From Bacteroidota bacterium (GTDB lineage: Bacteria; Bacteroidota; Bacteroidia; AKYH767-A; OLB10), in NCBI GenBank assembly GCA_016713925.1, contig JADJOH010000006.1, positions 1 to 64,000 of the forward strand: DNA of 64,000 bases, given 5' to 3'. Positions 54,790-62,768 of the stretch are shown here, piece by piece. A program made the translations under genes and the position numbers. Position 1 is the first letter of the stretch. Each line of letters begins with the position of its first letter. The notes beneath the pieces were generated by a model, which saw nothing but the letters and a program-made list of their open reading frames with translations, had not been told where the DNA came from and ran no database searches.

Positions 54790-55536
54790 ATGCGTGTAAA
54801 AATCTCATTTCTACGTGATCAGATGTCGGCAAATACGATCCCACTGCATCACCAAACATTAATTGCAGAAAGCCTTTACCAGATTATTGATGGATTCGGA
54901 GGCGACCGCAATTTGTTCAATTTCTCTAGTCTGAAAGGGACTTCTAAGATTCAGAACGGCTTCATGCGTTTTCTGTCTTCTAAAGTGACCCTGGTGCTTT
55001 CAGCCAGAAGCTCAGAGCAGATGGAGCAATTAGTAGCAAAAGTTTTTGAAATGCCTTACCTGGCTGTAGGCAAAATGAATCTCATGCCGCGAAGTCATGA
55101 AATCATTCAGGATCCGGAGTTCAACACTAAAATGCGTTACCTCTGCATCAGCCCGATGATTCTTGTTGATCCTCACAAAGACCCTGAAAAGAGTCAGATC
55201 ACTATTGATCCTACCTCTCAGGAGTTCTCTGACATTCTTTACGAGCAAACCCTCGACAGAATGGAGAAAGCAGGATATTCTGAAGCAGATCTCAACAATT
55301 TCGCTGAATTCGATGCGCAGCCTGACCACGAATACGTGCAGAAGCTCAATGAAACAGGAAAGAAATTCGCACGCTATTACCGTGCAGCCAATGGAAGTAC
55401 GATGATGGGGTATCTTTTACCTTTCACATTGCACGCACACCCTGATGTTCAGAAATTTATCTGGGAATCAGGAGTAGGCGCCATGAGTGAGCAGGGCTAC
55501 GGAATGGTAGATCTGGTGAAGTTAGCCGTTGCTTAA
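54790..55536 (+). CDS. Cas6-like RAMP-fold protein, orphan
   Basis: 248 aa from ATG 54790; a frame upstream is open but unlike the family. The N-terminal ferredoxin-like unit (MRVKISFLRDQMSANTIPLH, then HQTLIAESLYQII) has a His20/His21 pair where Cas6 enzymes have a catalytic His. The middle reads KMNLMPRSHEIIQDPEFNTK, then MRYLCISPMILVDP, as in Cas6. The glycine-rich C-terminal loop is SGVGAMSEQGYGMVDLVK, the Cas6 hallmark. Cas6 cuts CRISPR precursor RNA, yet no cas gene or repeat array lies in the window, so this member may have another RNA target. A terminator follows at 55658. Confidence 0.7.
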   Translation: MRVKISFLRDQMSANTIPLHHQTLIAESLYQIIDGFGGDRNLFNFSSLKGTSKIQNGFMRFLSSKVTLVLSARSSEQMEQLVAKVFEMPYLAVGKMNLMPRSHEIIQDPEFNTKMRYLCISPMILVDPHKDPEKSQITIDPTSQEFSDILYEQTLDRMEKAGYSEADLNNFAEFDAQPDHEYVQKLNETGKKFARYYRAANGSTMMGYLLPFTLHAHPDVQKFIWESGVGAMSEQGYGMVDLVKLAVA

Positions 55537-55657
55537 AAAGTAACTAATAGTTCATTGCATTTCGGGTAGGTACAACCATCCAACCTTCATCCATTAAATG
55601 AAGGAGGATTGATCGACTGCTTCGCAAGCATTGAAAAAAGAATAATATAAAGTCATT

Positions 55658-55694
55658 GAGGCTGTTTCCTTCACGGGAGCAGCCTCTTTGTTTT
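55658..55694 (+). terminator. Terminator behind the Cas6-like gene
   Basis: GAGGCTG...CAGCCTC stem (55658-55686) with TTTCC/GGGAG extending it around loop TTCAC, followed by TTTGTTTT. Confidence 0.85.
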
Positions 55695-55798
55695 CAAACT
55701 TTCGGGCTAATTTTCCTGTTGCTTAAGTGTGAAATTAAATTTGCTTTCTTATTTTCGCCTCTATGGAGATGTGCTCACTGTTGTAAATGCGCTGATGG

Positions 55799-57751
55799 AT
55801 GAAATCGTTTAAATGGGTATTGATAGTTGTTTTTGTGTTTTTTCTGTTGGCAACTACATTGTTGCTGATCCGCGAACCGGTACTTGATTTTATCGTGGGT
55901 AAGATTAAAGTAAAAGTCAGTGAAAAGTACAATGCGGAGTTGATCATTGCAGAAGCGGATTTTAGTGGTATCCGTGATCTGGTGTTGAAGGATATCAGTC
56001 TGGTTCCGGAAAATGGTGATACGCTGATTACTATAAAACGCCTCCAGGCAAAGATCAGCATTTCAAAATTATTGCGGCTGCGCCCCGGCGTTAGAGAACT
56101 GCTCGTGGATACCGGTCGCATTCAGCTGGTACGTAGAGCAAATAGCGATAACTTCTCCTTTCTGCTGAAAAGAAAAGGGGGGGCCGCATCCGATACTACA
56201 CTCTCCACTTCAACTTCCGGATTCAATGATCGATTTATGGGGATTCTCGAGAAAGTGAATGAGCTTTTCGATGAACGTATTACCTTCCGGCAATTTCGAA
56301 TTGTGTATAAAAGAGCCGATGTGGAAGAGATGGTGCAGATCCCCGAATTGTATTTTGATGGAAGGGAATTTAAATCGAGTATCATCACTTCTTCCAAAGA
56401 AGGCGTGAACCTCTGGCTGGTAAATGGTGTTGCAGATCCCGACAGGAGCAGGTATGATTTCTCCCTACGCAAGACGCGCGGTGGTGAATTTGCCTTGCCC
56501 TTTTTCGATCTGTTTGACGGATTTAAAATTTGCTTTGATTCCGCCCATGTGGCTTTCTCCGCAATGGAGCATCGTGGAAACGTGGAAGTGAAAAGTGATT
56601 TCAGAATTCATAATTTTCTGGCGAATCACTGGCGCATCGCTCCCGGTGATGTGAGGATTCCATTAATGAAATTCGATGTCCTTGCATTTGCCGATGAAGA
56701 TAGCATAGGTTTGAAAAGAGGTACGGTTTTTACACTCAATGAACTTCCCGTAAATATAACAGCATCGTATAGCCGTCAACCGGAACGTCGCTTCCGTCTG
56801 CTAACCGATTTTAATACAGGAAATGCACAGGATGTATTTAATGCCTTGCCGGAGGGCATGTTTTATACCTTTAAAGGGTTCAGAGCAAGCGGAGGTCTCG
56901 CCTATACGTTGCATGTAGATCTGCCGGTAGATAGCCCTGATGGCCTTGTTTTCAACTCATCGATGACTGGTGATAAACTGAAAATTGAAAGTTACGGGAC
57001 AGAGAATTTTTCCAAGATCAGTTCACCGTTTAATTTTTTAGCAATGGATAAGGAACGTCCGGTGCGGAGTTTTGAAGTGGGTCCGGAGAATCCTTATTTT
57101 ACACCCTTACCTTTTATTTCAAAATACCTGCAGGATGCCGTCCTGACAGCGGAAGATCCTTCGTTTATGAATCACAATGGTTTTGTGGAGGAAGCGTTTA
57201 AGGAATCTATCATTACCAATATCAAGGAGAAGCGGTTCGCTCGTGGTGGAAGTACAATCAGTATGCAATTCGTGAAGAATGTGTTTTTAAGCCGGAATAA
57301 GTCGGTGAGCAGAAAGATTGAAGAAATCATGATCGTCTGGCTGATGGAATCAAAAAGATTAGTGAGCAAGGAGCGGATGTTTGAAGTCTATTTGAACATC
57401 ATCGAGTGGGGACCCAATGTGTATGGCATTGGTGAGGCCTCGCGTTTTTATTTCAGTAAGTCGCCCGATGAGTTGACCCTTGGCGAGAGTATTTTCTTGT
57501 CAAGCCTGATTCCGAGTCCGAAGTATTTCCGCTATCGCTTCGATCCCAATGGGAATCTGAAACCTTATATGGAAAATTATTTCAAACTCATAGCGGGCCG
57601 CCTGGCAACGCGTGAGAAAATCCCACAAATAGAAGCCGATAGTCTGCAGCCCTTCATCAAATTGGCCGGACCCGCCTTGGAATTCGTGCAACCTGTCGAT
57701 ACGATCCCTGTGGATACGCTGGAGTTGATTCCGGTAGTTCCCGCGCCCTAG
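55799..57751 (+). CDS. AsmA-like plus GT51 peptidoglycan transglycosylase, no transpeptidase domain
   Basis: 650 aa. One N-terminal membrane anchor (KWVLIVVFVFFLLATTLLLI). Residues about 30-410 are a long beta-rich region with AsmA/TamB-like character (FSGIRDLVLKDISLVPENGD, SISKLLRLRPGVRELLVDTG). From about 440 the GT51 lysozyme-like fold starts: AVLTAEDPSFMNHNGF (catalytic Glu452), RFARGGSTISMQFVKNVFLS, KIEEIMIVWLMESKRLVSKE, MFEVYLNIIEWGPNVYGIGE. Monofunctional transglycosylases are normally about 230 aa. It polymerises lipid II in the periplasm; the big N-terminal module may bind lipid or wall. Confidence 0.85.
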   Translation: MKSFKWVLIVVFVFFLLATTLLLIREPVLDFIVGKIKVKVSEKYNAELIIAEADFSGIRDLVLKDISLVPENGDTLITIKRLQAKISISKLLRLRPGVRELLVDTGRIQLVRRANSDNFSFLLKRKGGAASDTTLSTSTSGFNDRFMGILEKVNELFDERITFRQFRIVYKRADVEEMVQIPELYFDGREFKSSIITSSKEGVNLWLVNGVADPDRSRYDFSLRKTRGGEFALPFFDLFDGFKICFDSAHVAFSAMEHRGNVEVKSDFRIHNFLANHWRIAPGDVRIPLMKFDVLAFADEDSIGLKRGTVFTLNELPVNITASYSRQPERRFRLLTDFNTGNAQDVFNALPEGMFYTFKGFRASGGLAYTLHVDLPVDSPDGLVFNSSMTGDKLKIESYGTENFSKISSPFNFLAMDKERPVRSFEVGPENPYFTPLPFISKYLQDAVLTAEDPSFMNHNGFVEEAFKESIITNIKEKRFARGGSTISMQFVKNVFLSRNKSVSRKIEEIMIVWLMESKRLVSKERMFEVYLNIIEWGPNVYGIGEASRFYFSKSPDELTLGESIFLSSLIPSPKYFRYRFDPNGNLKPYMENYFKLIAGRLATREKIPQIEADSLQPFIKLAGPALEFVQPVDTIPVDTLELIPVVPAP

Positions 57752-57822
57752 TCGTTTTCTTATAGATGTTTTCCCATGGAATCTGGAAGGGATAAGACAT
57801 CATTGAGAAGTCTTGAGTGTAG

Positions 57823-57957
57823 AAGCCCTGTAGGGGCGGCATCTTTGTAATAGAAATCATCTTCCCCACCAGCCTGCATCCGACCTGAGGTCGGATGCAG
57901 GCGGTTGAAAGAAGAAGGAAGTTTGTCGGTTACAGAGATGCCGCCCCTACAGGGCTT
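57823..57957. repeat. Nested-palindrome repeat, copy G
   Basis: Left arm AGCCCTGTAGGGGCGGCATC, central palindrome CCTGCATCCGACCT/GAGGTCGGATGCAGG, right arm AGAGATGCCGCCCCTACAGG ending GCTT. The outer arms pair almost perfectly over 25 or so bases. It is 72 bases behind the GT51 stop. The core palindrome sequence differs from copies F and E in paired, compensatory positions (CCGACCT with AGGTCGG kept). Confidence 0.9.
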
Positions 57958-58125
57958 ATTAGTAAGATATATCCATCTCCGTTCTGACGATAATTAATTC
58001 TTCCCACTGCAAATAAACAACGCTGAGGATTGTCATAGCACTCTTCGGATTTTAAATAAAGGTGCCCCGGTTCGGAACTCAGGAGAATTTGTTGTACTTT
58101 AGTGGACTATTTCACGAGTATAGAC

Positions 58126-58564
58126 ATGCAACTAAAAGTTACATTTATCTTCTTCCTGGCCCTCATTATGACCCTGCATAGTTGTAAGCAAGAAGAGCAA
58201 AAAAGCAGATCAGGAATGTGCCCCACTAAATCCAAATGGAGATAGTGAACTCTCTCTCCTCATGCGCAAGATGGCAACACTGGCGGAGGAAAATGCCATC
58301 GCTATCCGTGAAGGAAAGGAACTGGCTCCCTATGATGGCAGCTTTGATAAAATGCTGAATGCAAAACGTAGTATGCATATTGAGGAAGATTTTTTTCAGG
58401 GAATGGCAAAGACGTACATCTCTACCATCAACAAATTGTATGAGGCAAAGCCGGAAGATCGATTAGCCTTGCACAATAATCTGATTCAAACCTGTCAGTC
58501 TTGTCACGGTGAAACCTGCAGAGGCCCCTTGAAGCGCATTGATAAAATGCTCGTGACGCTGTAG
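58126..58564 (+). CDS. Small cytochrome c-like lipoprotein (frameshifted)
   Basis: ATG 58126 gives MQLKVTFIFFLALIMTLHSC, a lipobox ending in Cys. An extra A in the run near 58203 breaks the frame; dropping it gives ADQECAPLNPNGDSELSLLM and the rest RKMATLAEENAIAIREGKEL to the C-terminus. A single c-type haem site CQSCH lies at about residue 131 (IQTCQSCHGETCRGPLKRID). The helical N-terminal part resembles cytochrome c'-like bundles. About 145 aa. It may be a periplasmic electron carrier. It is convergent with msrB. Confidence 0.7.
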
Positions 58565-58581
58565 CTTTTTCCGGTCAGGAA

Positions 58582-59154
58582 TTATTTCGTTTTTTCTGCC
58601 GGTGTTTTCTCCGCGTCACCTTCAAAATCCAGGCTAATTGAATTCATGCAAAACCGTTTTCCGGTAGGAGGGGGGCCATCGTCAAAAATATGTCCGAGGT
58701 GGGAGTCGCATCTTCCACAAACCACTTCTACACGAATCATCCCATAACTTTTATCTTCATGGTACTTTACACTGGTTGGACGAATACTTTCGTAAAAACT
58801 CGGCCATCCGCAACCGGAAGCAAATTTCGAATCGGATTTGAAAAGAGCGTTCCCGCAAGCGGCGCAATAGTAGGTGCCTAATCCTTCATAGTCCCAGTAT
58901 TTACCGGTAAACGCTCGTTCTGTATTCGCATGACGGGCGATTTGATAAAGATCATCGGGGAGGATTTTTTTCCATTCTTCGTCAGCTAATTTAAGTGAAG
59001 ACGTATCGGTTTTAGAATAGTATTTGTGATGTTCAATTGGTTGAGTCATACTGTTTGTAATTTCTGGTGTAGGTGGAATAAACTTATCAGTTTGACCCGA
59101 ACACTGTGTAAAACTAAGGGCGATAAGGATAATTGGGATGAGAAATGGTTTCAT
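58582..59154 (-). CDS. msrB: Peptide-methionine (R)-S-oxide reductase MsrB, lipoprotein form
   Basis: 190 aa. Lipoprotein leader MKPFLIPIILIALSFTQC puts it in the periplasm or outer membrane. MsrB features: YYSKTDTSSLKLADEEWKKI, zinc Cys-x2-Cys pairs (YYCAACGNALF; VCGRCDSHLGHIF), FASGCGWPSFYE with the recycling region, and the catalytic Cys in GKRFCMNSISLDF. It reduces methionine-R-sulfoxide in exported proteins, a repair route that fits with katG-type oxidative defence. The frame is intact. Confidence 0.93.
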   Translation of the reverse strand: MKPFLIPIILIALSFTQCSGQTDKFIPPTPEITNSMTQPIEHHKYYSKTDTSSLKLADEEWKKILPDDLYQIARHANTERAFTGKYWDYEGLGTYYCAACGNALFKSDSKFASGCGWPSFYESIRPTSVKYHEDKSYGMIRVEVVCGRCDSHLGHIFDDGPPPTGKRFCMNSISLDFEGDAEKTPAEKTK

Positions 59155-59319
59155 TGGTCATTACAACGTCACTTGAAAGGATTTATTATATTGTAATCTT
59201 AATACAATTAACTTGATGCATAAGTTAAAACTATTTAGAGCTTTTTGGAGCTAGTGAATGGTAGGGAAGGTAGTTTGAAAGTAGTATTCTTTAAAAGTTA
59301 AATAGTAGTAAATCACATT

Positions 59320-62262
59320 TTATAACTTTACCAATCGTTCAATTCCCTGATTCTTATTCGCTCTTATTTTAAGAATATACATGCCGCCATGTGCGTTGGT
59401 AATGTCCAATTGAATGTTGTTTTCGTTACAAATTACCCTGCTTTGTATTACTTTCCCAGCCATATCATAGACTTCAAGGATTGCTTCTTTCGGAAATCCA
59501 TTTTCACAAGTTATTTGATATACGCCTTCGGAAGGATTGGGAGAGATAGTGAAGACGTTGTTTTTCAACCCTTCTTCAATGGTTGCACAAACGTTAACGA
59601 TAATGGTACCGGTAGCATTTACTAAGGGGCCGCATAGACCCATTGTTATTGTATAATTATAAATTCCGGAAGTTGTAGGAATGCCTTGCAGGATAAGCGT
59701 ATCATCAGAAAAAGTTAAAAATACTCCGGTTGGAAGTCCGGCAATACTCTGAACGATCGGATTTCCTACAGTCAGGTGGGTGATATTGGGCATCATTGTA
59801 TTTACACAAAGTGAGGGAGACAATGAAGCCGGACCTACTCCTACAGCCGGAATCACTTCCAATACCCCGGTTTTGACTGAAACACCTCCGCAATCAAGAC
59901 TGGCACTTATTGTATAGTTATAAATACCACTGGAAATTGGAGTTCCACTTATGACAACAGTATCCGATGTCCAGGTGCCGGTTATTCCAGGTGGCAGCCC
60001 TGTAATGATGACATTTGTAGCGAAAGAGGTTCCGCCAACTGTATAGGAAATGGTTGTAATAGGTGTATTAATACAACGTACTTGACTCACGGAGTTTGAA
60101 GATGAAGTCAAACCGAGACCCGACAAGCACATTTTGCTGACGAAAGATTCATAATCATTATTTGAGATCGTTGTTTGAAATGATCCGGGAGTAATTGGTA
60201 AATCGCTAGATTTAGTACTTCCTGCAATGTATACGTAGCCTGCTGCATCAATTGCAATGGCATCTCCCAGTTCAAAATCAGTTCCACCAAAATAAGTGGA
60301 ATAAATCAAATTACTTCCGGTGGTGTTAAGTTTAATAACAAAAGCATCATTATCGTTGTTACTACCAATAATTGGTTGAATGGCATCGGATGTGATATCA
60401 AAATCATCTGAAGAAGTACTACCTGAAACAAATACATTGAGGGAATTGTCAAGGACAATCGCATTCCCGGCTTCAGATCCTACTCCTCCAATAAATGTTG
60501 AATACAATAAGGCGGTTCCGGCAGCATTTATTTTAGTAATGAAAATATCAGAGGCGCCATCTTTTACCGACTGGTAGCACGAAACTGTAATTGGATAATC
60601 ATAAGAGAGGGTTGAGCCTGTGATATAAGCATTACGGGAAGGGTCAATGGTGATAGCTAATGCATAATCACTGCTAACACCACCTAAATATGTGGAATAA
60701 ACTAAAAATGAAGCTGTAAGACTTAATTTAGTAATAAAAGCATCTCTGTTTCCTGACAGTGTATTTGAAAACGCCCCAACAGTTACATCGTAATTGGTAG
60801 AATACGTCGCTCCTGTTATATAGGCACTTCCAAAATTATCAACTGCGATTGAATAACCAAAATCATTATCATTTCCACCAATATAGGTAGCGTATAAAAT
60901 GGCTGTACCGGTGGCATTGAGTTTCATAACAAATACATCACTCTGGCCATTGTTGGTAGATTGAAAAACCCCTGGTGATGTATAAAAATCAGAAGAAGTT
61001 GTATAACCTGTCATGTATGAATTTCCTGCTGTGTCAATCGTGATTGAATAGCTTGCATCTATCAAGCTACCACCCAAAAAGGTTGAAAAGACCAATGCGG
61101 TTCCTGAAGAATTCACTTTGGTGACAAATGCATCGAAGTCTCCTGCTATGGATGGTTGTAATGACCCGGCGGTTGTAGCGAAGTTTGTGGAATTTGTTCT
61201 TCCTGTAATATAGGAATTGCCGGCGTCATCAAGAACAATATTATAACATTGATCAGTAGCCATTCCGCCAAGGAATGTGGAATACACCAAATTGGAACCT
61301 GTAGCACTTAGTTTTGTAAGGAAAATATCAAAATTCCCACCTGAATAAATAGTTTGAAATCCTCCCGGAACAATATCATAGTCAGCAGCTCCGGTTGACC
61401 CAGTAATAAATGCATTTCCTACACTATCCAGGACGAGCGCATTGCATTCGTCCCATCCATTCCCTCCTGCATAAGTAGAATAAATTAGCGGATCAATAAT
61501 TAAAGTTTGATTTTTATCGTAGGCCCCTAATGCAAATGAAAAACTATTGCCGGTTTCAATAAATTTAGCAGACACCTGTTTCTTATTTTGTTGTTGATAA
61601 CAATACAAGTCGGCATTTTTTACTTCTCCAAAGCAAGTTGAAAATACCAGTTCGCCTCTTTCATTCAAAAAATTTTTATCGCTTCCTTCTAATTTAAAAT
61701 GTATTTGACCCGGGTCAGCCCCGGGATGAACAATATAATCATAGCGTAAAGTTCCTTTATCAAAATAATAGCGCATATCAATACCATCATAAACATTTTG
61801 AACAACAGCTTCTTTATATAAGCCTACATAACTTGCATACTTGCCGGGATCGTTTCCAATTAAATAATTATAATAACCTTCTTGTTTTTGTTTACCAAGT
61901 GTGGTTACTTCAATATTATTTCCAAGGAGTGAATAGGATACTCTTTGTCCCCAACGTTTGTAATTTTTGTGCCGGTGTTTGTCCGGAATACTTTCTGGTT
62001 TTTCTTTAGATCCCGAAAGTTCAATTTCCTCAGTTTTGTAATACTCATACAACATCCCCTTTTTAGTGATCCATGTATTCAATCCGCTTGATTGTAATAA
62101 AAACAGTACTTCAGTTGGCCATTGTCCTTTGTTCTCAATGAAAAACAGCCGGTCTTTTGTTGAAAGTGTTTGTTTTGCCTCTAAAGTGGTTTCAATATGT
62201 TGTGCCTGAAGTGTTAGAGAGCCAATGAAAATAATCGAAGTAAAAAGTAAATGTTTTTTCAT
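59320..62262 (-). CDS. Large SBBP-repeat T9SS-exported protein
   Basis: 980 aa. Signal peptide MKKHLLFTSIIFIGSLTLQA; the DUF7948-like module starts LFFIENKGQWPTEVLFLLQS and runs to IDPLIYSTYAGG. Then about nine SBBP beta-propeller repeats of the form GGNGWDECNALVLDSVGNAFITGST...DIFLTKLSATGSNLVYSTFLGG, two Ig-like modules (TISYTVGGTSFATNVIITGL...GIYNYTISASLDCGGVSV) and the T9SS type A end VFTISPNPSEGVYQITCENG...GMYILKIRANKNQGIERL. It is secreted and surface-associated. The repeat number makes it a prime site for recombination, yet the frame is intact. Confidence 0.9.
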   Translation of the reverse strand: MKKHLLFTSIIFIGSLTLQAQHIETTLEAKQTLSTKDRLFFIENKGQWPTEVLFLLQSSGLNTWITKKGMLYEYYKTEEIELSGSKEKPESIPDKHRHKNYKRWGQRVSYSLLGNNIEVTTLGKQKQEGYYNYLIGNDPGKYASYVGLYKEAVVQNVYDGIDMRYYFDKGTLRYDYIVHPGADPGQIHFKLEGSDKNFLNERGELVFSTCFGEVKNADLYCYQQQNKKQVSAKFIETGNSFSFALGAYDKNQTLIIDPLIYSTYAGGNGWDECNALVLDSVGNAFITGSTGAADYDIVPGGFQTIYSGGNFDIFLTKLSATGSNLVYSTFLGGMATDQCYNIVLDDAGNSYITGRTNSTNFATTAGSLQPSIAGDFDAFVTKVNSSGTALVFSTFLGGSLIDASYSITIDTAGNSYMTGYTTSSDFYTSPGVFQSTNNGQSDVFVMKLNATGTAILYATYIGGNDNDFGYSIAVDNFGSAYITGATYSTNYDVTVGAFSNTLSGNRDAFITKLSLTASFLVYSTYLGGVSSDYALAITIDPSRNAYITGSTLSYDYPITVSCYQSVKDGASDIFITKINAAGTALLYSTFIGGVGSEAGNAIVLDNSLNVFVSGSTSSDDFDITSDAIQPIIGSNNDNDAFVIKLNTTGSNLIYSTYFGGTDFELGDAIAIDAAGYVYIAGSTKSSDLPITPGSFQTTISNNDYESFVSKMCLSGLGLTSSSNSVSQVRCINTPITTISYTVGGTSFATNVIITGLPPGITGTWTSDTVVISGTPISSGIYNYTISASLDCGGVSVKTGVLEVIPAVGVGPASLSPSLCVNTMMPNITHLTVGNPIVQSIAGLPTGVFLTFSDDTLILQGIPTTSGIYNYTITMGLCGPLVNATGTIIVNVCATIEEGLKNNVFTISPNPSEGVYQITCENGFPKEAILEVYDMAGKVIQSRVICNENNIQLDITNAHGGMYILKIRANKNQGIERLVKL

Positions 62263-62768
62263 GATTAATAGTAGATATTAAATTCAAATGGGAGTTATAC
62301 AAATCTATTATAAAAGTATTGGAAACTGTCAGGTCCCTTTATCTAATATGTTGAAGTAAGGTCTGTTTATGTTCACCGACTTGAAGATTTACCTTGTTCT
62401 CCATGCGAATGGTTTGAAGAAAGGCATGTCGGCCTCAATTCAAATTTGAATTTTATTATTTGTAATGGTTTAAAAATCAATGTAAAAGGCGTATTGGGAA
62501 TTAAAGTAAATGACGTTCCCAATTTTGGAATGAGGATTTTATTAACTATTTTGCGAGAAAGAAGGCGGATTCAGGAAAAACTGAAAGTGATTAACGCTTG
62601 ATTTTTAACATCTTCAAGGATTAGTGAAAAATTTTCACAGGGGAAATGTTGATAACGGAAGGCGGAATGAATGAATTTGTGGATAGCATTGAGATAACTT
62701 TGAAATCGACGGGTGAATTTTTCCGAATTTTGCACCTGGATTTGCAAAAGACAATAGAGCACTAAGAA
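62263..62768. other. Upstream region of parE with a possible gene remnant
   Basis: About 500 bases. On the plus strand about 62350-62601 an open frame without ATG gives EDLPCSPCEWFEERHVGLNS, then NLNFIICNGLKINVKGVLGI and a basic end LRERRRIQEKLKVINA. It has protein-like composition and could be a degenerate gene end, but nothing identifies it. The rest presumably holds the parE promoter. Confidence 0.35.
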
